Source of the DNA: Knufia peltigerae
Taxonomy: Eukaryota; Ascomycota; Eurotiomycetes; Chaetothyriales; Trichomeriaceae
Direction: 5' to 3'
Assembly: GCA_030247855.1 (NCBI GenBank)
Contig: JAPDRN010000001.1
Coordinates: 62,001-126,000, forward strand
DNA length: 64,000 nt
Shown here: one piece after another, positions 22,279 through 34,165 of the stretch
Layout: each line of letters opens with the position of its first letter
Numbering within the stretch: position 1 is the first letter of the stretch
Notes under the pieces: generated by a model
What the model was told of the DNA's origin: nothing
The model's input: only the letters and a program-made list of their open reading frames with translations
The model's database searches: none
Position numbers and translations under genes: made by a program

Positions 22279-23463
22279 ATGAAAGTCGGTCACGCTGGGT
22301 ATCGAGGCTCTGAAGTACCTCTGCCGATTGAGGTTCTCAGTCTCATACTCTCATATACGGCGACGTTATACAACCACCCAACACAATATACACTGTGGGC
22401 ATGCTGTCTGGTGTCTAGATCCTGGTACGCCGCCTCGATCAGCCACCTCTACGCCCATCCACTTCTTGAGAACCGCAATTTCGACAAGTTCAGTCGGACA
22501 ATTTGTCCGCCTGTGAGTGCACATAAACCCAGGATAGGCTTGGAGAACTTTATAACGCGACTGGATATGTCTGGCCTCGCGTACGAAAGCTCAAAGAGTC
22601 TCACAGCTCGACTCCTTCGCAGGACGCGGAACTCATTGGAAAGCTTCGCGGCGCCCGCAGTCACCTTCTCAATCGCATGTCTTGCACCACTAAGCAAATG
22701 CGCGCATCTACAACTTCTGGATCTCTCTTGTGACTCCTATGACATGACCCTCTCCCAACTCCTCGACTCAATTGGCCATCTCTCCTCTTTGACGACTCTT
22801 AAACTGCCTCGGAACGCACTTCGAGGCCGCTGTAACCTCACGTCCAAGTCGCACTGGCCAATGCAACTACGGAATTTGCAGGTAAGCGACTACCTTTTCG
22901 ATGACCTCGAGTCTTGGGCAACTCTCTTCGAAAGCTGGTCAAATAGCCTCCGAAGTTTTAAGATAGCCGAATGCAAAGGTTACGCCTCCTTGCATTGCTT
23001 GGAGCCAACTTTCCTCAGAGTAGATACCATTACATCTTTCGGGATAGGACTCTCATTGCACGACGATGCATTTCCTTTTCATCGGATCCTCAAAACATTT
23101 CCAAACATTGTCAGATTTACTCTACCCGCCTACCAAGCGGAACAATTGGCAAAATCGAGTGGCGTGGGCGAGTTCATGAGCGACATCCAGAGCGGCGCAT
23201 ACCTCCAACATGTCGATCCTGAGAGTTTGGTGGAAGTCCTGATCTTAACGGAACAACGTCCACCTGCAAGCACCCCTCCGGACTTGAGTTCCGAGATCCT
23301 CCGGAGATATGTTCACAAATTCCCTCGACTGAGACGACTGGAGATCCCGGAGCTATATGCCTATCCAGTCGGAAAGAGAAGGGAGTATGAAATGTTGAAT
23401 GATGAGCTGGAGAGGAGGGCAAATGCAGACAATCGAGCGACATCCGGATTGTATCTCTGCTAA
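22279..23463 (+). CDS. F-box protein with leucine-rich C-terminal region
   Basis: An intronless 394-residue protein. The ATG sits in a strong context (GCCGCCATGA). An F-box-like motif fills about residues 13-60: LPIEVLSLILSYTA followed by LWACCLVSRSWYAASISHLYAHPLL, the pattern that binds Skp1. It is followed by irregular leucine-rich segments (for example LQLLDLSCDSYDMTLSQLL and LTTLKLPRNALRG near residues 150-190), as in fungal F-box/LRR proteins that offer substrates to SCF ubiquitin ligases. The substrate is unknown; such proteins vary greatly between species. No transmembrane or catalytic motif is present. Confidence 0.8.
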   Translation: MKVGHAGYRGSEVPLPIEVLSLILSYTATLYNHPTQYTLWACCLVSRSWYAASISHLYAHPLLENRNFDKFSRTICPPVSAHKPRIGLENFITRLDMSGLAYESSKSLTARLLRRTRNSLESFAAPAVTFSIACLAPLSKCAHLQLLDLSCDSYDMTLSQLLDSIGHLSSLTTLKLPRNALRGRCNLTSKSHWPMQLRNLQVSDYLFDDLESWATLFESWSNSLRSFKIAECKGYASLHCLEPTFLRVDTITSFGIGLSLHDDAFPFHRILKTFPNIVRFTLPAYQAEQLAKSSGVGEFMSDIQSGAYLQHVDPESLVEVLILTEQRPPASTPPDLSSEILRRYVHKFPRLRRLEIPELYAYPVGKRREYEMLNDELERRANADNRATSGLYLC

Positions 23464-25105
23464 GACTCGACAAGACCTGAAACGGGCCTATATCGATGGT
23501 GTTGTAGTGTAGAACAAGCCCCGGCTCGGACTCCGACGGCATCAGCAGCGACGGAGAATCTTGTGGACCAGCAGCTTGATGAGCCTAATAAATGGGCTCT
23601 TGCGAGGCTCTTTCAATCTCCCAAAGCTGACGTTGAAACACCTGGTTTCAAGCAAGACAAGCCTCACCCATCGGTCTTGATCATGGCCGGAACATTGTAA
23701 ACAGCCTCCCAAGGATAGGTGGACATGTCTAACCACCCGAAATCGCAACTGCTGAGTATAGTACAGCCACAAGTCTTGCTGTGTGACAGATTGATAATAA
23801 TTTGTAATTTTCATGGCTAGGCTGTCTCGCTATGAGCCTCCTTGTGCGACGACGGGAATACTCAGATGGCGAATGATCTAAGACATCCCCCCTATCACGA
23901 ATCGGAATCGCTCGACGGAGCGTTCTTGCAGTGGACGGGCCCTTTCCCACGCCATCGAAGGCCGGACGAGGAAAAGTCGTCGCGATGGCAAGCTGCATGG
24001 CACGGGACGTCGATGTCAAGAGAATCGAACGCCTTTTCGAACAGTTCGGCTGTTGAAAAGAGAAATAGAAGTTGCTGATTCGTTGGCCAGTTGCCCGTGG
24101 GGTCGCCACTTGGTTCGAAGAACTGACCAGGACTGATCTTCCGGAAGACGCGTCGGGGAATCCCTTGAGGTGAAGAGGGGCATCGCTGGGAGGCCTCTGA
24201 AGCAATAATATTGTCAAGTCTAGGCGGAGATTGCAGATTTCACTGGGCTTTTCCTGGTAGCGACAGGGTGCAAAAGTGGAGGAAGCAGGGTGAAGGCCAA
24301 TAGCTTACCACGTAGTCATGCCCTTCCCCTCCCCAGCCGGTGACATGGCCCACGATTCCGCACTGATTAAGAAAAGCAAACAAAGAATGACTTATGAGTA
24401 CCTCGACTTTCCGCATTGCCAGCCTCCAACAGACCTTTTGAACTCGACCAACTCACGTGGACGAGTCATGCTGTGTCTGAGTCTGCAACTGTCGGATAGA
24501 TAGGTCTGAAATGCTGATGGGACGTGAAGAAGGAATATCCTTTTGCCTCGCTACCGGGTCTCGCGTATCTCTGGCCCCGGAAAGTCGACGGTCAACTGAT
24601 AAGGAACAGGGTTTCTTTCTTTTTTCTTCTGGCTTATGATTCGGGCCCGTTGACTGGCTGCGTGTAGATCTGCTGGACATGCCCGCCGACTGGCAACTGT
24701 AACTGCAGCTTGGGTGCATCCTGGACTCGTCGCCTCCATCTGATCGCTCCGAATCGCCAGCCTTCAGCGCCCGCACCCGCAACCCGCACTGTCTACTGCA
24801 CTGCAACTGCGGCCACACGCACACTTTCTGCCAGCTCGTTCTTCCTATCTCAGTTCTGGAACCGACACCTTTTCTTTTCTTCCTTCCACTACGGAGTAAT
24901 CACATCGTTTTTGGTTTTCATTGAAGGTAATTGAAGTATCCTGTGTCTCATTCTCATCAACTCGCCGGCTATAGTGTCCACCGCTTAATCACTTTGGCCC
25001 CTCCTCCTCCTCCTCACGAAGCCACGAAGCCACCGCTTCCCACCGCTTGCTGTACCTCGCGGACTGTTGGCTGGTGTCCATGTCTCGTCTCCCGGCCTCA
25101 GTCGT
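23464..25105. other. 3' flank of the F-box gene and long promoter/leader of a regulator
   Basis: The 1.6 kb contain only short frames. A 162-codon minus-strand frame (23729-24217) starts with TTG and has no motif. The last 400 bp are rich in CTCCTCC and CACC words and look like a 5' leader of the Zn2Cys6 gene that follows. Confidence 0.4.
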
Positions 25106-28029
25106 ATGGATATCCAGATTCCCTCTCCGTCAGTTTTTCTGAAGAAGTCACCCATCCTGACACCCGCACCTACTGTTCCACCAAAGCGGCCAGCCGTTGC
25201 GAAACCCAAGGGCAATGCTACCGCCAAACCCCCAAACAAATCAGCGCTGGCAGTTCAGGATGCGGCAATAACAAAGCCAAAACAAAGCAAGAGTCGAAAC
25301 GGTATGTTGTTACCAACGTGGAGAAATAGAGATTGCTGCGACTCGTCCGAGAGCCCTCACTGACCAATTTCCCTAGGTTGCATGACCTGTAAGAAGAAGA
25401 GATTAAAATGCGACGAGACTAAGCCATCATGCGCCCAGTGTCAGAAGAGAAATGTTGTTTGCGAAGGGTACAAGAAAGATTACAAATGGAGAACGTTCGA
25501 AGAGACCACGTTCAGCACCAAACCGACTTCCAAAAAGAAGGCATTCCGGTCGAACTCTTACCACGCTGATCAGTACGGGCCTCGGCCACTCAATATATCC
25601 AAAGGTGGGCTCTCAGATGGCACCAATACACAGCACGAGGAAACCCAGCCTGCTCAGTCATGGTCTCCCGGTCTGCACACCGCATTTACCACGGCCACGA
25701 ATGCCTTTCAAGGACATCGTCAAGGCTCACCGAGCCCAGACTTACAGACCGATCAGCTGCCGGAAAAGGGACGTTCGCCATATCCCAATCAGAGTCCCGA
25801 CTCAGTGTTTATGCCAGCCTTCGAAACCGAAAGCATCTCACCCCGGCTCGCATTTGGTGAACATGCCGACCCATTTAACTTCCATGCAACCGCAGCCGAT
25901 TCTTCCGCGACAGAAAACAACAGTGCCAGATCGTTTTCTTCTGGATCTCCCCAGTTACTGGATCTTCTCCTGCCAGGAACAGACCTGACCCAGCCTCCTG
26001 ATCCATCAGAGTCACGACCACCAATGTCCCCTTTACCATATCAACCGGAGCCAAATCTGTCCACGGACGAAACATATGATGAGGAAGTAATTCGCTCAGA
26101 TGTCTTGCCAACCGCAGGTGCACCGTCTTCCATGCCTGCTGCTTCAACCTGGCAGACCTTTCGCACATCTTCGCCAACCCCCAGTGAGGCTTCGAGTACT
26201 TCTTCCAAGTCCAGCGACCTTACTATTCTCGCACAGCCAACGCTTGATGCTTCATCTCCCGAGATGCTAATGCTTCGATTTGATAAGCAGACCTGCGGTA
26301 TCTTGTCTGTCAAAGATGGTCCCACCGAAAACCCATGGCGTACCTTGATATGGCCGTTGGCCCGTGAATCTCCTGCTCTGTACCATGCCATCTCGTCCAT
26401 GACGGCATTTCACGGCGCCCATGAGGTTCCCATGTTGCATACTCCAGGTATGGCTCATATGACAAAGGCAATCAAGCGTCTCGCGTTCGACATTCAAAAC
26501 ATGAGGATCGACTCGGCCCTTGCCACCACATTGGCTCTGGCGTTCAGCGAAGGTTGGGATAGTCATGTCAGTACAGGTGTACAGCACCTACGTGGCGCAA
26601 AGCTCATGGTCAACAATGCCATGGTCAAACACCGGCGAGACATGCAATTAGGCCAGATGACCACACAAGACGCTAATCGGCTGAAATTCCTCTGCAATAC
26701 ATTTGTATATATGGATGTTATTGCACGTTTGACCTCATTGGAAGAAGCATTGGAACTGAATTTTGAAGAAATTCTTTCTACCGTTAACGCGCCATTCGGC
26801 GATCAAGTGGAAGTCGATCCTCTAATGGGTTGTGCCACGACCTTGTTCCCGCTGCTCGGTCGCGTGGCCAACCTGATTCAGCGCGTTCGCAAGACCGAGA
26901 CGAATTCATTGACCCTGGTCTCTTCGGCGATGGAGCTCAAGGAACAGCTACAACAATGGCAAGTGCCTAGTGCCTTGATATTCGAACGCCCAGAAGACCC
27001 CAATTCCGAGGTCCAGCATTCCATCCAAACCGCAGAAGCTTACCGTTATGCAATGCTGCTGTATCTGCACCAAGCTGTCCCGGAGATCCCAAGCGACCCT
27101 CCATCAATGCTGGCCAAGAAGGTACTCGTGACTCTCGCTTCGGTACCCTTGTCGTCACGCACAACCATAGTCCAGATCTTCCCACTCTTCGCGGCGAGTT
27201 GCGAAGTCACAGACGTCGATGACCGAAACTGGGTCATGCAACGCTGGGGATCGATGATGGCCCGTCTGAAGATCGGCAACGTCAGTGCCTGCTGGAGCGT
27301 CGTCCAAGAAGTCTGGAACCGCCGTGACGAGTACGAGGGTGAGAAGGCGAATCGTCTGCTGCGGCGTTATAACTCTCGCGGAGTGCCCGGCGGCAACTTC
27401 GTGCCTCCAATCTTGACCATGCCGCCTGGACTGAAGCGCAAGGCATATACCGTCGACGGTGCGAATGATGCCTCAGGCGTCTTTGGTCAAGGCCCAGGGG
27501 GACAGGCACTAGATCCCGCAGAATCGAGCGCCTTTGAGACCGTGGATCAACAACTCGAGCCTGGCGGACGACCTATCAAACGCCGCGTGACGTTCGATGC
27601 TATGAATGGAGGTATGCCTCCGAATATGCCCGGCACTGGAGCGTTTTCAATGCCTGGGTCGGGGTCGGGAATGAACTTCTCACGCCGTCCGATGGGTGAC
27701 ATTACCTCGCCCGACCAACTTGAGCATGAGTATACGGTGCGAGGACAGCTGCATTGGCTAGGTGTCATGGCAGATCGTCAATGGGAAGGTACGTTTTGCT
27801 TTTCGACTTCATGTCATTGTTATCATTACTGTTCATTATTCATGCAAGTTTTCATGTGGCGCTGCCTGCGTCCAATCGCTTCATTTCGACGACCCATGCC
27901 ATTCCTGTCCCTCCCTCGATCCTATCCTGGTAATGCGGCATGCACATGACAATCTTGTTTCGTTTTTACAAAAAGGAAAAAAAAGAGATGGCTAACCAGC
28001 AACACTTATGTGCAGTCTTTCTGGGATGA
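25106..28029 (+). CDS. Zn2Cys6 transcription factor (Fungal_trans_2-like)
   Basis: Exons 25106-25301, 25377-27788 and 28016-28029 give 873 residues. The first intron (75 bp, GTATGT...CCTAG) is firm: it joins a basic, Pro-rich N-terminus to a perfect zinc cluster with Cys 67, 70, 77, 84, 87 and 94. The second intron (227 bp, GTACGT, branch GCTAAC, acceptor GCAG) is less sure. It replaces a poor tail by the short ending WEVFLG. After the cluster comes a disordered Ser/Pro/Thr region (about 110-300), then an all-helical regulatory domain (about 310-640: LYHAISSMTAFHG, ALATTLALAFSEGWDSHVSTGVQHLRGA) typical of the Fungal_trans_2 class. It should be a nuclear DNA-binding regulator; targets cannot be read from sequence. 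Its 3' end overlaps the next gene on the other strand. Confidence 0.87.
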
Positions 28030-28593
28030 CGAGACTCCCAACCTTTGTAAATGCAGTTGACTCCGACGTGCGTGTGAGATATGCTTCTTCTTTACTCCCT
28101 CGATCCCGGGACTGATGGATCGAGTCTCCCGTTGCCGATGCTGGTGAAGGTAATGCCGACTGTCCTTTGGAATTCCAATAGTGGGAGAACGAGGCCGGTT
28201 TACTTGCTTCGTTCTCACACTCTTCGACACACCGTTGCTGTTAGGAAGCCTGTTCAGATCCACGGTTCCGTGGGCCCTTCGCACAGCCGCCAGGTCCATC
28301 CACTGAAACTCGGGGGATTTCTCCCTCTCGCTGCCACTGCTGTCGGCATTGCTGTTGCTGGAGAGAGACTCGGCGCGGCGGTCCCTCGTGGACTGACCTC
28401 GGCCATTTTCAACACCAGCTAGGTAATTACGCATGCTGGCGGTGTACTCGTCCAACTCGGCGCTTCGAGACATCTTGGACATGGATGCTGGTGGTGTCAC
28501 CATGCCCTTTGGATTTGGGCCGTTGGCTATACCCTGGGTCTTGAGCCGATTGCTGATGGCCGATGGCTCGGTCGAAGATGTTGATGCCGTCAT
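28006..28593 (-). CDS. Small unknown protein, 195 aa, probably disordered
   Basis: A single frame from ATG 28593. The N-terminal 65 residues look the most constrained: SAISNRLKTQGIANGPNPKG, then VTPPASMSKMSRSAELDEYTASMRNYL. A Ser/Asp/Glu-rich segment with many S-x-x-E/D sites follows, then a short block EFQWMDLAAVRRAHGTVDLN, and finally a basic Arg/His/Lys-rich end. No family is recognised. The coding bias and the orderly N-terminus argue for a real gene. The C-terminal third could be altered by an unseen intron. The gene is tail to tail with the Zn2Cys6 gene and overlaps it by 24 bp under the models given. Upstream lies a 4.9-kb gene-free stretch that is C/T-rich in this gene's direction. 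Confidence 0.55.
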   Translation of the reverse strand: MTASTSSTEPSAISNRLKTQGIANGPNPKGMVTPPASMSKMSRSAELDEYTASMRNYLAGVENGRGQSTRDRRAESLSSNSNADSSGSEREKSPEFQWMDLAAVRRAHGTVDLNRLPNSNGVSKSVRTKQVNRPRSPTIGIPKDSRHYLHQHRQRETRSISPGIEGVKKKHISHARRSQLHLQRLGVSSSQKDCT

Positions 28594-29615
28594 GATGTTA
28601 TGTTCTGATTATGTTTATTATCTGGTGTTTCTTTCTGGTTGGGTTGGTGATTCGAGGGTGTTCCAGCTTGCGCGAGACAGATCTCGTCCTTTTGCTGCTA
28701 TGGTTTGATTTGAAGTATCTGGGTTGAAGGTTGACAGCAGTGCGGAAAAGGGTATGTTTTTGATGTGTGAAATGAGGAATGGCTTTTCTTTTGTTTTATG
28801 TTTTTCACTTTCGTTGCCAAAGTTGATGGATTGAGTTTGTAACGGATGATACTAGCAAGGCGTTGATATAGTCGGGGGTTTTTACATGAGCTTGCCGCCG
28901 TGGGTTCTGGTGTTGCTTATGGATGGGAAATGAAGCCTTGGTCGCTTGAGGCCGGGATGGTGCGACGGTTCGTTGCACAGGCAATATATTCACGTACACA
29001 AAACCTCTTCCAAAGGGAGGGTGAATAGTGTGGCGCGTATGGTGGTTTCGGGACGTTAAAAGTAGGTGTGTGTGTGTTGTCCTGGTGGGGGGAAAGGTAG
29101 AGACAATTTAGACAAAGATTGCTGCTTTAGGTTCCTGAATCCATCGAGCGACGAGGTCCGCGACCCATGTATGCTTCTTTACAGTTTAATTGTGTCGTTG
29201 TCCGTCAATCGGTGTGGCTTTTTTGATGCGAGCAGGGGTGTTGCGTCGCGATACGAGGGCAGCAGCGAGGTGGGAAGGCAGTCCCTGGTCCTGGTCCTGG
29301 TCCTGTTCTTTGAGGTCGGTCCTTTCTCAACTGTTTTTACTGCTTATGGTAGTTCGCGGCGACGTGCAGGAAAGGATGTCTCAGTCTCGCTGGTGTTGTC
29401 GCTTTGTGGCGTGTGGCGAGGCCCTTTGGAAAGAAACAAACTGGACCTCCCAACAGGGATAACGCTGACGAGGAGAGGTCAGTCTACTTTATGCGATGAG
29501 GAGCACAAGGCAAACGTGGAATGGCGAGTCGAGTCCCGTTTTCGTTGTCGTTACAGCCGCTTAGGTTATGGTTCCGAATAAACCCTTGTCGCTCTGGGAA
29601 GGGTTGGGTGAGAAC

Positions 29616-29660
29616 GGAGAGAGAGAAAGAGAGAGGGAGAGAGAGAGAGAGACGGAGAGG
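29616..29660. repeat. Imperfect (GA)n microsatellite
   Basis: About 45 bp of GA dinucleotides with a few interruptions (AAAG, GGG, CGG), in the purine-rich part of the gene-free stretch. Confidence 0.85.
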
Positions 29661-29736
29661 GTCCAGATCCTTGTCGCTTGTGGTACTTTTTACCTCTTTT
29701 TGTCGCAAAAACGGCCAAGAGAGTTGAAGAGGTGGC

Positions 29737-29760
29737 GTGTGTGTGTGTGTGTGTGTGTGT
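29737..29760. repeat. (GT)n microsatellite
   Basis: Twelve uninterrupted GT units. Confidence 0.9.
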
Positions 29761-31380
29761 CGAAAGACGGAAGGGCAAGCGATGGCGAGGGAATGATTGC
29801 GGAAGAGAATAAAATGTTAACAGGTGTTGATGATGTTATTTCCCAAAAAGATCCAGAGATGTGTCGCCCGGGGGGGGAGGGAGGAGTCTAGGTAGGTATC
29901 ACTCGTTTATAGCGAACTATGCCGTACGGAGTAATGTCCTGGGGTTGTCGAAGCGATGCTTGGCAGCACGAATGTGGTGGAAACCAACGACGGGGAACGA
30001 ACTAGAGAAAGAGACAGCCACCACGACGGGACGCCGCACGGGACTTTTTCGTTACCAGTTACAAGGCGGGCGAATGCGGATACGGATGGATCCAACAATG
30101 AGCGGTTGGACCTTGGTGCAGTGGGGAGGATGGAGAGGTCCGATGTCAGGGATGGTAGAGGAGATGTGGTTGTTTTGGACCAAATAGGCAATAACTTCTG
30201 GGACGTCCGTCGGTGTCGGCCACAGGGAGGCGACCAAAGCCTGGGTCCGGGAAGAAGAAGATGGCCGCGGCCGAGAACGGGAGAGGAAGAGAATCCGAGA
30301 TCTGGGGTCCGGAGAGGACGCCGTTGTTGCGTTGGGGGCGAGTCGAACTGCTGGGTCCTGGAAGAGGTGGGAGAGAAGTGGTCGTGAAAAAGAGTAGCAG
30401 TTGTGGTGGGAGAGGTAGTGACGACGAACAATGGGAATATCGATGAGAAGTAGTGGTTGAATTTGATGAAACAATCGGTGTCATAACAAAATTCCCATGC
30501 TTTGTAAGAATGTCATTTGACAATCTTACGCTTTTTTATCGGTGGCGTCGAAGATTGAAAAATCTTGGTCTTTTTGTCTTGTCTCTCACTCTCTCCACCG
30601 GGTTTTTTAAACCAGAAGAGAAGGAGGGAAAAAGAGGAGCAGGAGGAAGACAAAGGGAAACGAGGGAGGGAAAGAATTATGGAGCAGCCGGGAGGGAAGG
30701 TTCAAGGGAAAAGATTCCTCGAGTCCTTCTGCGATCGCTCTTTTCCCTCGCTTTTTCAAGTCAGATCGATCGACGGGGGGGGGAGGAAAAAGAGGAGTCT
30801 TTTGTCCACCAAAGGCGTATGACCGGGTAGGGCGGGCGGGCGGCCGTGGGTGGGATGATATGTGTGGTGTGTTGCGGTCTACACAATAACCGTGATTCGA
30901 ATGTTGTATGTAAGAGGTCGAAGAGGAGAAGTGGAAAGGAAAAACGGGGGGAGAAAGAAAGAGGCTGCCAAAGGTTGTTCGAAGAAGCGAGTGGAGAACT
31001 GAATGAGGACGAATGAGCAATCATTCGGGCGCACGGGAAAAAATGAAAAAACAAAGCAAAAGCAGGGAAAAACATGTACGAGTACGAACAGGTTCAAATC
31101 ACTCAATCAGGTGTCGGTGAGTATATTATAGAATACGAGGAGGGATTGCGTGATGGCAAATACGATACCAGGGTCACTCCCGGCGTATGGAAGTCAGGCA
31201 AACCGGACCGTTGATCAAGTCACAGTGTCAGTGTGTGTCAATGTCCGCAGCACCTCAGCCTCAAACTTCTGGCGACGCGAAGTGGTCCATCGAGGTAGGC
31301 TTTGGGTCTTTGGTGGGTTACCTAGGTACTGTAGAGAGTGTCACCCAAGGGTACTTCACCACCGGGTACAAAGCACAATG

Positions 31381-31401
31381 TCATCATCATCATCATCATC
31401 A
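31381..31401. repeat. (TCA)7 trinucleotide repeat
   Basis: Seven TCA units. One frame would read poly-His, but the frame around it has no coding support. Confidence 0.9.
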
Positions 31402-33517
31402 CACAGCAGAACGATTGTTTCGGGCAGTACAGACGAGAACACGACATCGCACAGGACCCCACGGACTCAGCATGGTGATGGTGTCAGGTGGGCTCTGGAA
31501 GGCCGAGGGTATGGGAACTCGGGGTTGAGGACATGTACAATTGGTTCAGATATCAACTTTTTCCCTTCACGATAGGATTGCGTGCTACAGGAGCCTTGCA
31601 TGGACCATTGCCCCTCCCTCCCTCCCAGGCGAACCATACGGAGGTGGCCGTTAGGCAAAACAATGAAGGGGAGGAGTAATGATATCCAACCCAACATTGG
31701 GGGCTGCACGGAGGGAACTCGAATGGATGTGAGAGGTCACAGCTTGCGTGCTTGGAGAATGATGGACAGGGGCGGGTCAGAGAAGGAGAAGGGGAGGGAT
31801 ATCTTTGCATTTAAATGCAGCTTTGTCCCTGTGTCAAGACATCGATTATGGGTCCAAGGCATCTAATACTCCGGAGTTGTGTACGGATCTCGTATAACCT
31901 CTCTTTGAGTAAGGGGGAGTACTCCGGACGAGGGGGGAAATCATAGATCCAATGCGAGTTAATCTAGAAATTTCGATCTTTTCCATGCTTGCTCTGACAT
32001 CTATGTATCTCATGTGGTACGGGGAAACTCGAAGGGGGTGAGGAGGTGTCGCCGCCACGACCTCCGTCACAGATCAATCAATGCAAGGGCAGGCAACGAG
32101 ACTTGCCGTGGTACCTGGACATAATTACTCCGTTGCCATGTACGGGGAATTTCCTCCCTCGCAGGCTAAAGGTTTTCCAAACGGATTCAAAAAACGGCGG
32201 GGAGGTCATGGTCTGCCCTTTCAGGCAAAGAGTGCGGCTGGCACGGAGTTTGGGCCATTATTCAACAGGGGCGGCCAGTCTTTATTTGACCATCCACGCA
32301 GAGAAAGTGTGGGGGAAAATGACTTCATGATGTGAGGTCAGGGAATTGTTTGCTTGATTGAGTCTGGCGTCAAAATTAGAGGAAAAGGACATGTCCATTG
32401 GCCGTCGAAACCGAGGGCCGATACAAATCCGTTTGTCTCCATCCCATGCGGATGATCAATATTATCATCATTTGTTGTAGAAAAAGATCAGATATTCGTG
32501 AAGATCCGGTGCCCGAATCAGTCTTGAACGGTTACTATGAGAGTCTACTCGTGTGTTGTCGTTGACTCGGTCATGCAGAAGATATGGATGCACACAACTC
32601 ACCAAGGTGATTATACCGGATGTGTGTGAAAGTAGTGAGTTTTGGTCAGACACTGTGATCGCCCACTAGATCCGCCATGTTAGACCAACTATTTTTGTCA
32701 TGACATACAGTACATCAAAACTTCTACTCCCCTGTGCTGGTCCCTTCGTCCCCCCTTAGAATTCTCACAAAAGTGCAATTATAGGTCGAGGATGTATTGC
32801 CCAGTCTCAAGAACACCCCCTATCCCTTTTGTCTAGTCCTCAATCAATGGTATTCCATCGCTTAACTACACTGGGAGATCCGAGAATCACACACAATATA
32901 GATAGAAACCTGTGTCACACGAAATTCCATCTCACTCGATCCAATCCGAGAGGGGGGTGTCGGAAAATCCAAAAATCCGAGGGGACTCCCTCTCCCTTAT
33001 CTCTGTTCCCGCTCGCGGTCAACTGCCAGTCCGCTTCATTCTTATTCCACCACTTTCCCTTCTCTGGCATTCTATCCCGCTCGGTATTATCACTGGTTCG
33101 AATGAGCAGCAAATCCGAAAACCCTGCGGCGTTGGATGGGACACAGAAGACCGTTCTGCCCTGACGCGGGTCCAAGTCCTCCTCTGTCTGTCCATACGCG
33201 TCCCCAAGTTCATGCGGGTTCGCGAAGCTGACCGGCGGAGGGGGACGAGGATGAAAGGACCCCTCCAAAAAGCCAGTTCAGCAGCCAAGGTGAGAGAAAA
33301 CAACAAAGATACGGATGAGAATTCGCGACTTGTGTGTTCCCCCCCCGTTGCTCAAGAAACCTATATATTCTCCGCTCTCGCTCTCGATCCCTGCCTTTTC
33401 TCTTTTGGCCAAAAACATAAATTCGTCCCTTGGAAGGTACCTTTCTATCGATCGTTACATATTCTTCACGAACAGATCTTCACACACGCAAATAAACCCA
33501 TCCACGTCGTCATCAAC

Positions 33518-33936
33518 ATGTCACTAGCTTTCAAGCATTTCGCAAAGGCCCAAAAGGAGTTCAAGCCTCCCTTGATCGCCAACGAGAACGCATACTTGGG
33601 CGACGTCGTCTCCAGTACCGATTCGGAGAAGCCCATCAGCGCCGGCTTCTACAGGCTCGAGAAAGGCACCCCTCTGGTTTACGAGTACCACTACGACGAG
33701 ATGAAGATCATCGTCGAAGGTGAATTCGACATCTCGGACGAGACTGGCCAATCTGTTCATGTAGGTTGCAGACGCGTGGTTGAGAAACCAACGAGCACAA
33801 TAAGCTAACTTTTGCGGTACAACAGGCCGTCGCTGGTGACGTCTTTTATTTCCCCAAGGGCAGCAAAATCACCTTCACTACCAACTCGTACGGCTTGGGT
33901 TTCTACTGTGGTCAGCGCAAGGAGGGTTCTGCTTAG
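33518..33936 (+). CDS. Small single-domain cupin (EutQ-like)
   Basis: Exons 33518-33760 and 33826-33936 with a 65-bp phase-0 intron (GTAGGT, branch GCTAAC, ACAG) give 117 residues. The protein is one cupin barrel: the strand EYHYDEMKIIVEGEFDISDETG corresponds to cupin motif 1 (with fewer His ligands than usual), and GDVFYFPKGSKITFTT is motif 2. Fungal proteins of this type are commonly annotated as ethanolamine-utilisation EutQ-like, but that role comes from a bacterial relative and is not shown here. A metal-poor cupin may bind a small ligand or be a minor enzyme. It has no signal peptide, so it is probably cytosolic. A TAG follows directly after KEGSA. Confidence 0.85.
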
Positions 33937-34165
33937 ATATGATGATAATGTGAAGGCGAAAAAAATTGCTGCCCAATGCAATAAGTTTCAAGACCTTGAA
34001 CTGTTCTCCCTCATGCGCATTTAAACAGATGGTCTATGATCTCCTCGCTTTCTGCGCTCGACGCCGCCATCTAACCAAGCCGGCCATGGCAAGAACTGTC
34101 AACAACACTAAAATCGTCGATGAGATCCAGCTCTCATCAGGTTTGGCCTCCTGATGCCCGTCTAG

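Larger units (their letters stand above)
28594..33517. other. 4.9-kb stretch without a supportable gene
   Basis: This is the longest gene-free stretch after the left edge. Many short frames occur on both strands, but none has a motif, a good start or a consistent splice pattern. From about 29.6 to 31.1 kb the plus strand is purine-rich (GGAGAG, GGGAGG, GAAGAAG), so a minus-strand transcript would be C/T-rich, as in very long fungal 5' leaders. It contains GA, GT and TCA microsatellites. It could be the leader and promoter of the 28.0-28.6 kb gene, the upstream region of the cupin gene, or house a non-coding RNA. Confidence 0.45.

Noticed and set aside
24005..24035. Possible tRNA box B (GTTCGATTC on the minus strand)
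   Set aside because: No 5-bp T stem and no partner acceptor stem nearby.
23729..24217. 162-codon minus-strand frame upstream of the first Zn2Cys6 gene
   Set aside because: Starts with TTG, has no recognisable motif and an atypical Ser/Arg-rich composition; no splice support.
29066..29581. 171-codon plus-strand frame in the gene-free stretch
   Set aside because: No motif, irregular composition, start in poor context; would overlap the purine-rich leader-like region.
31381..31401. Poly-His reading of the TCA repeat
   Set aside because: The surrounding frame has no coding character; it is a plain microsatellite.
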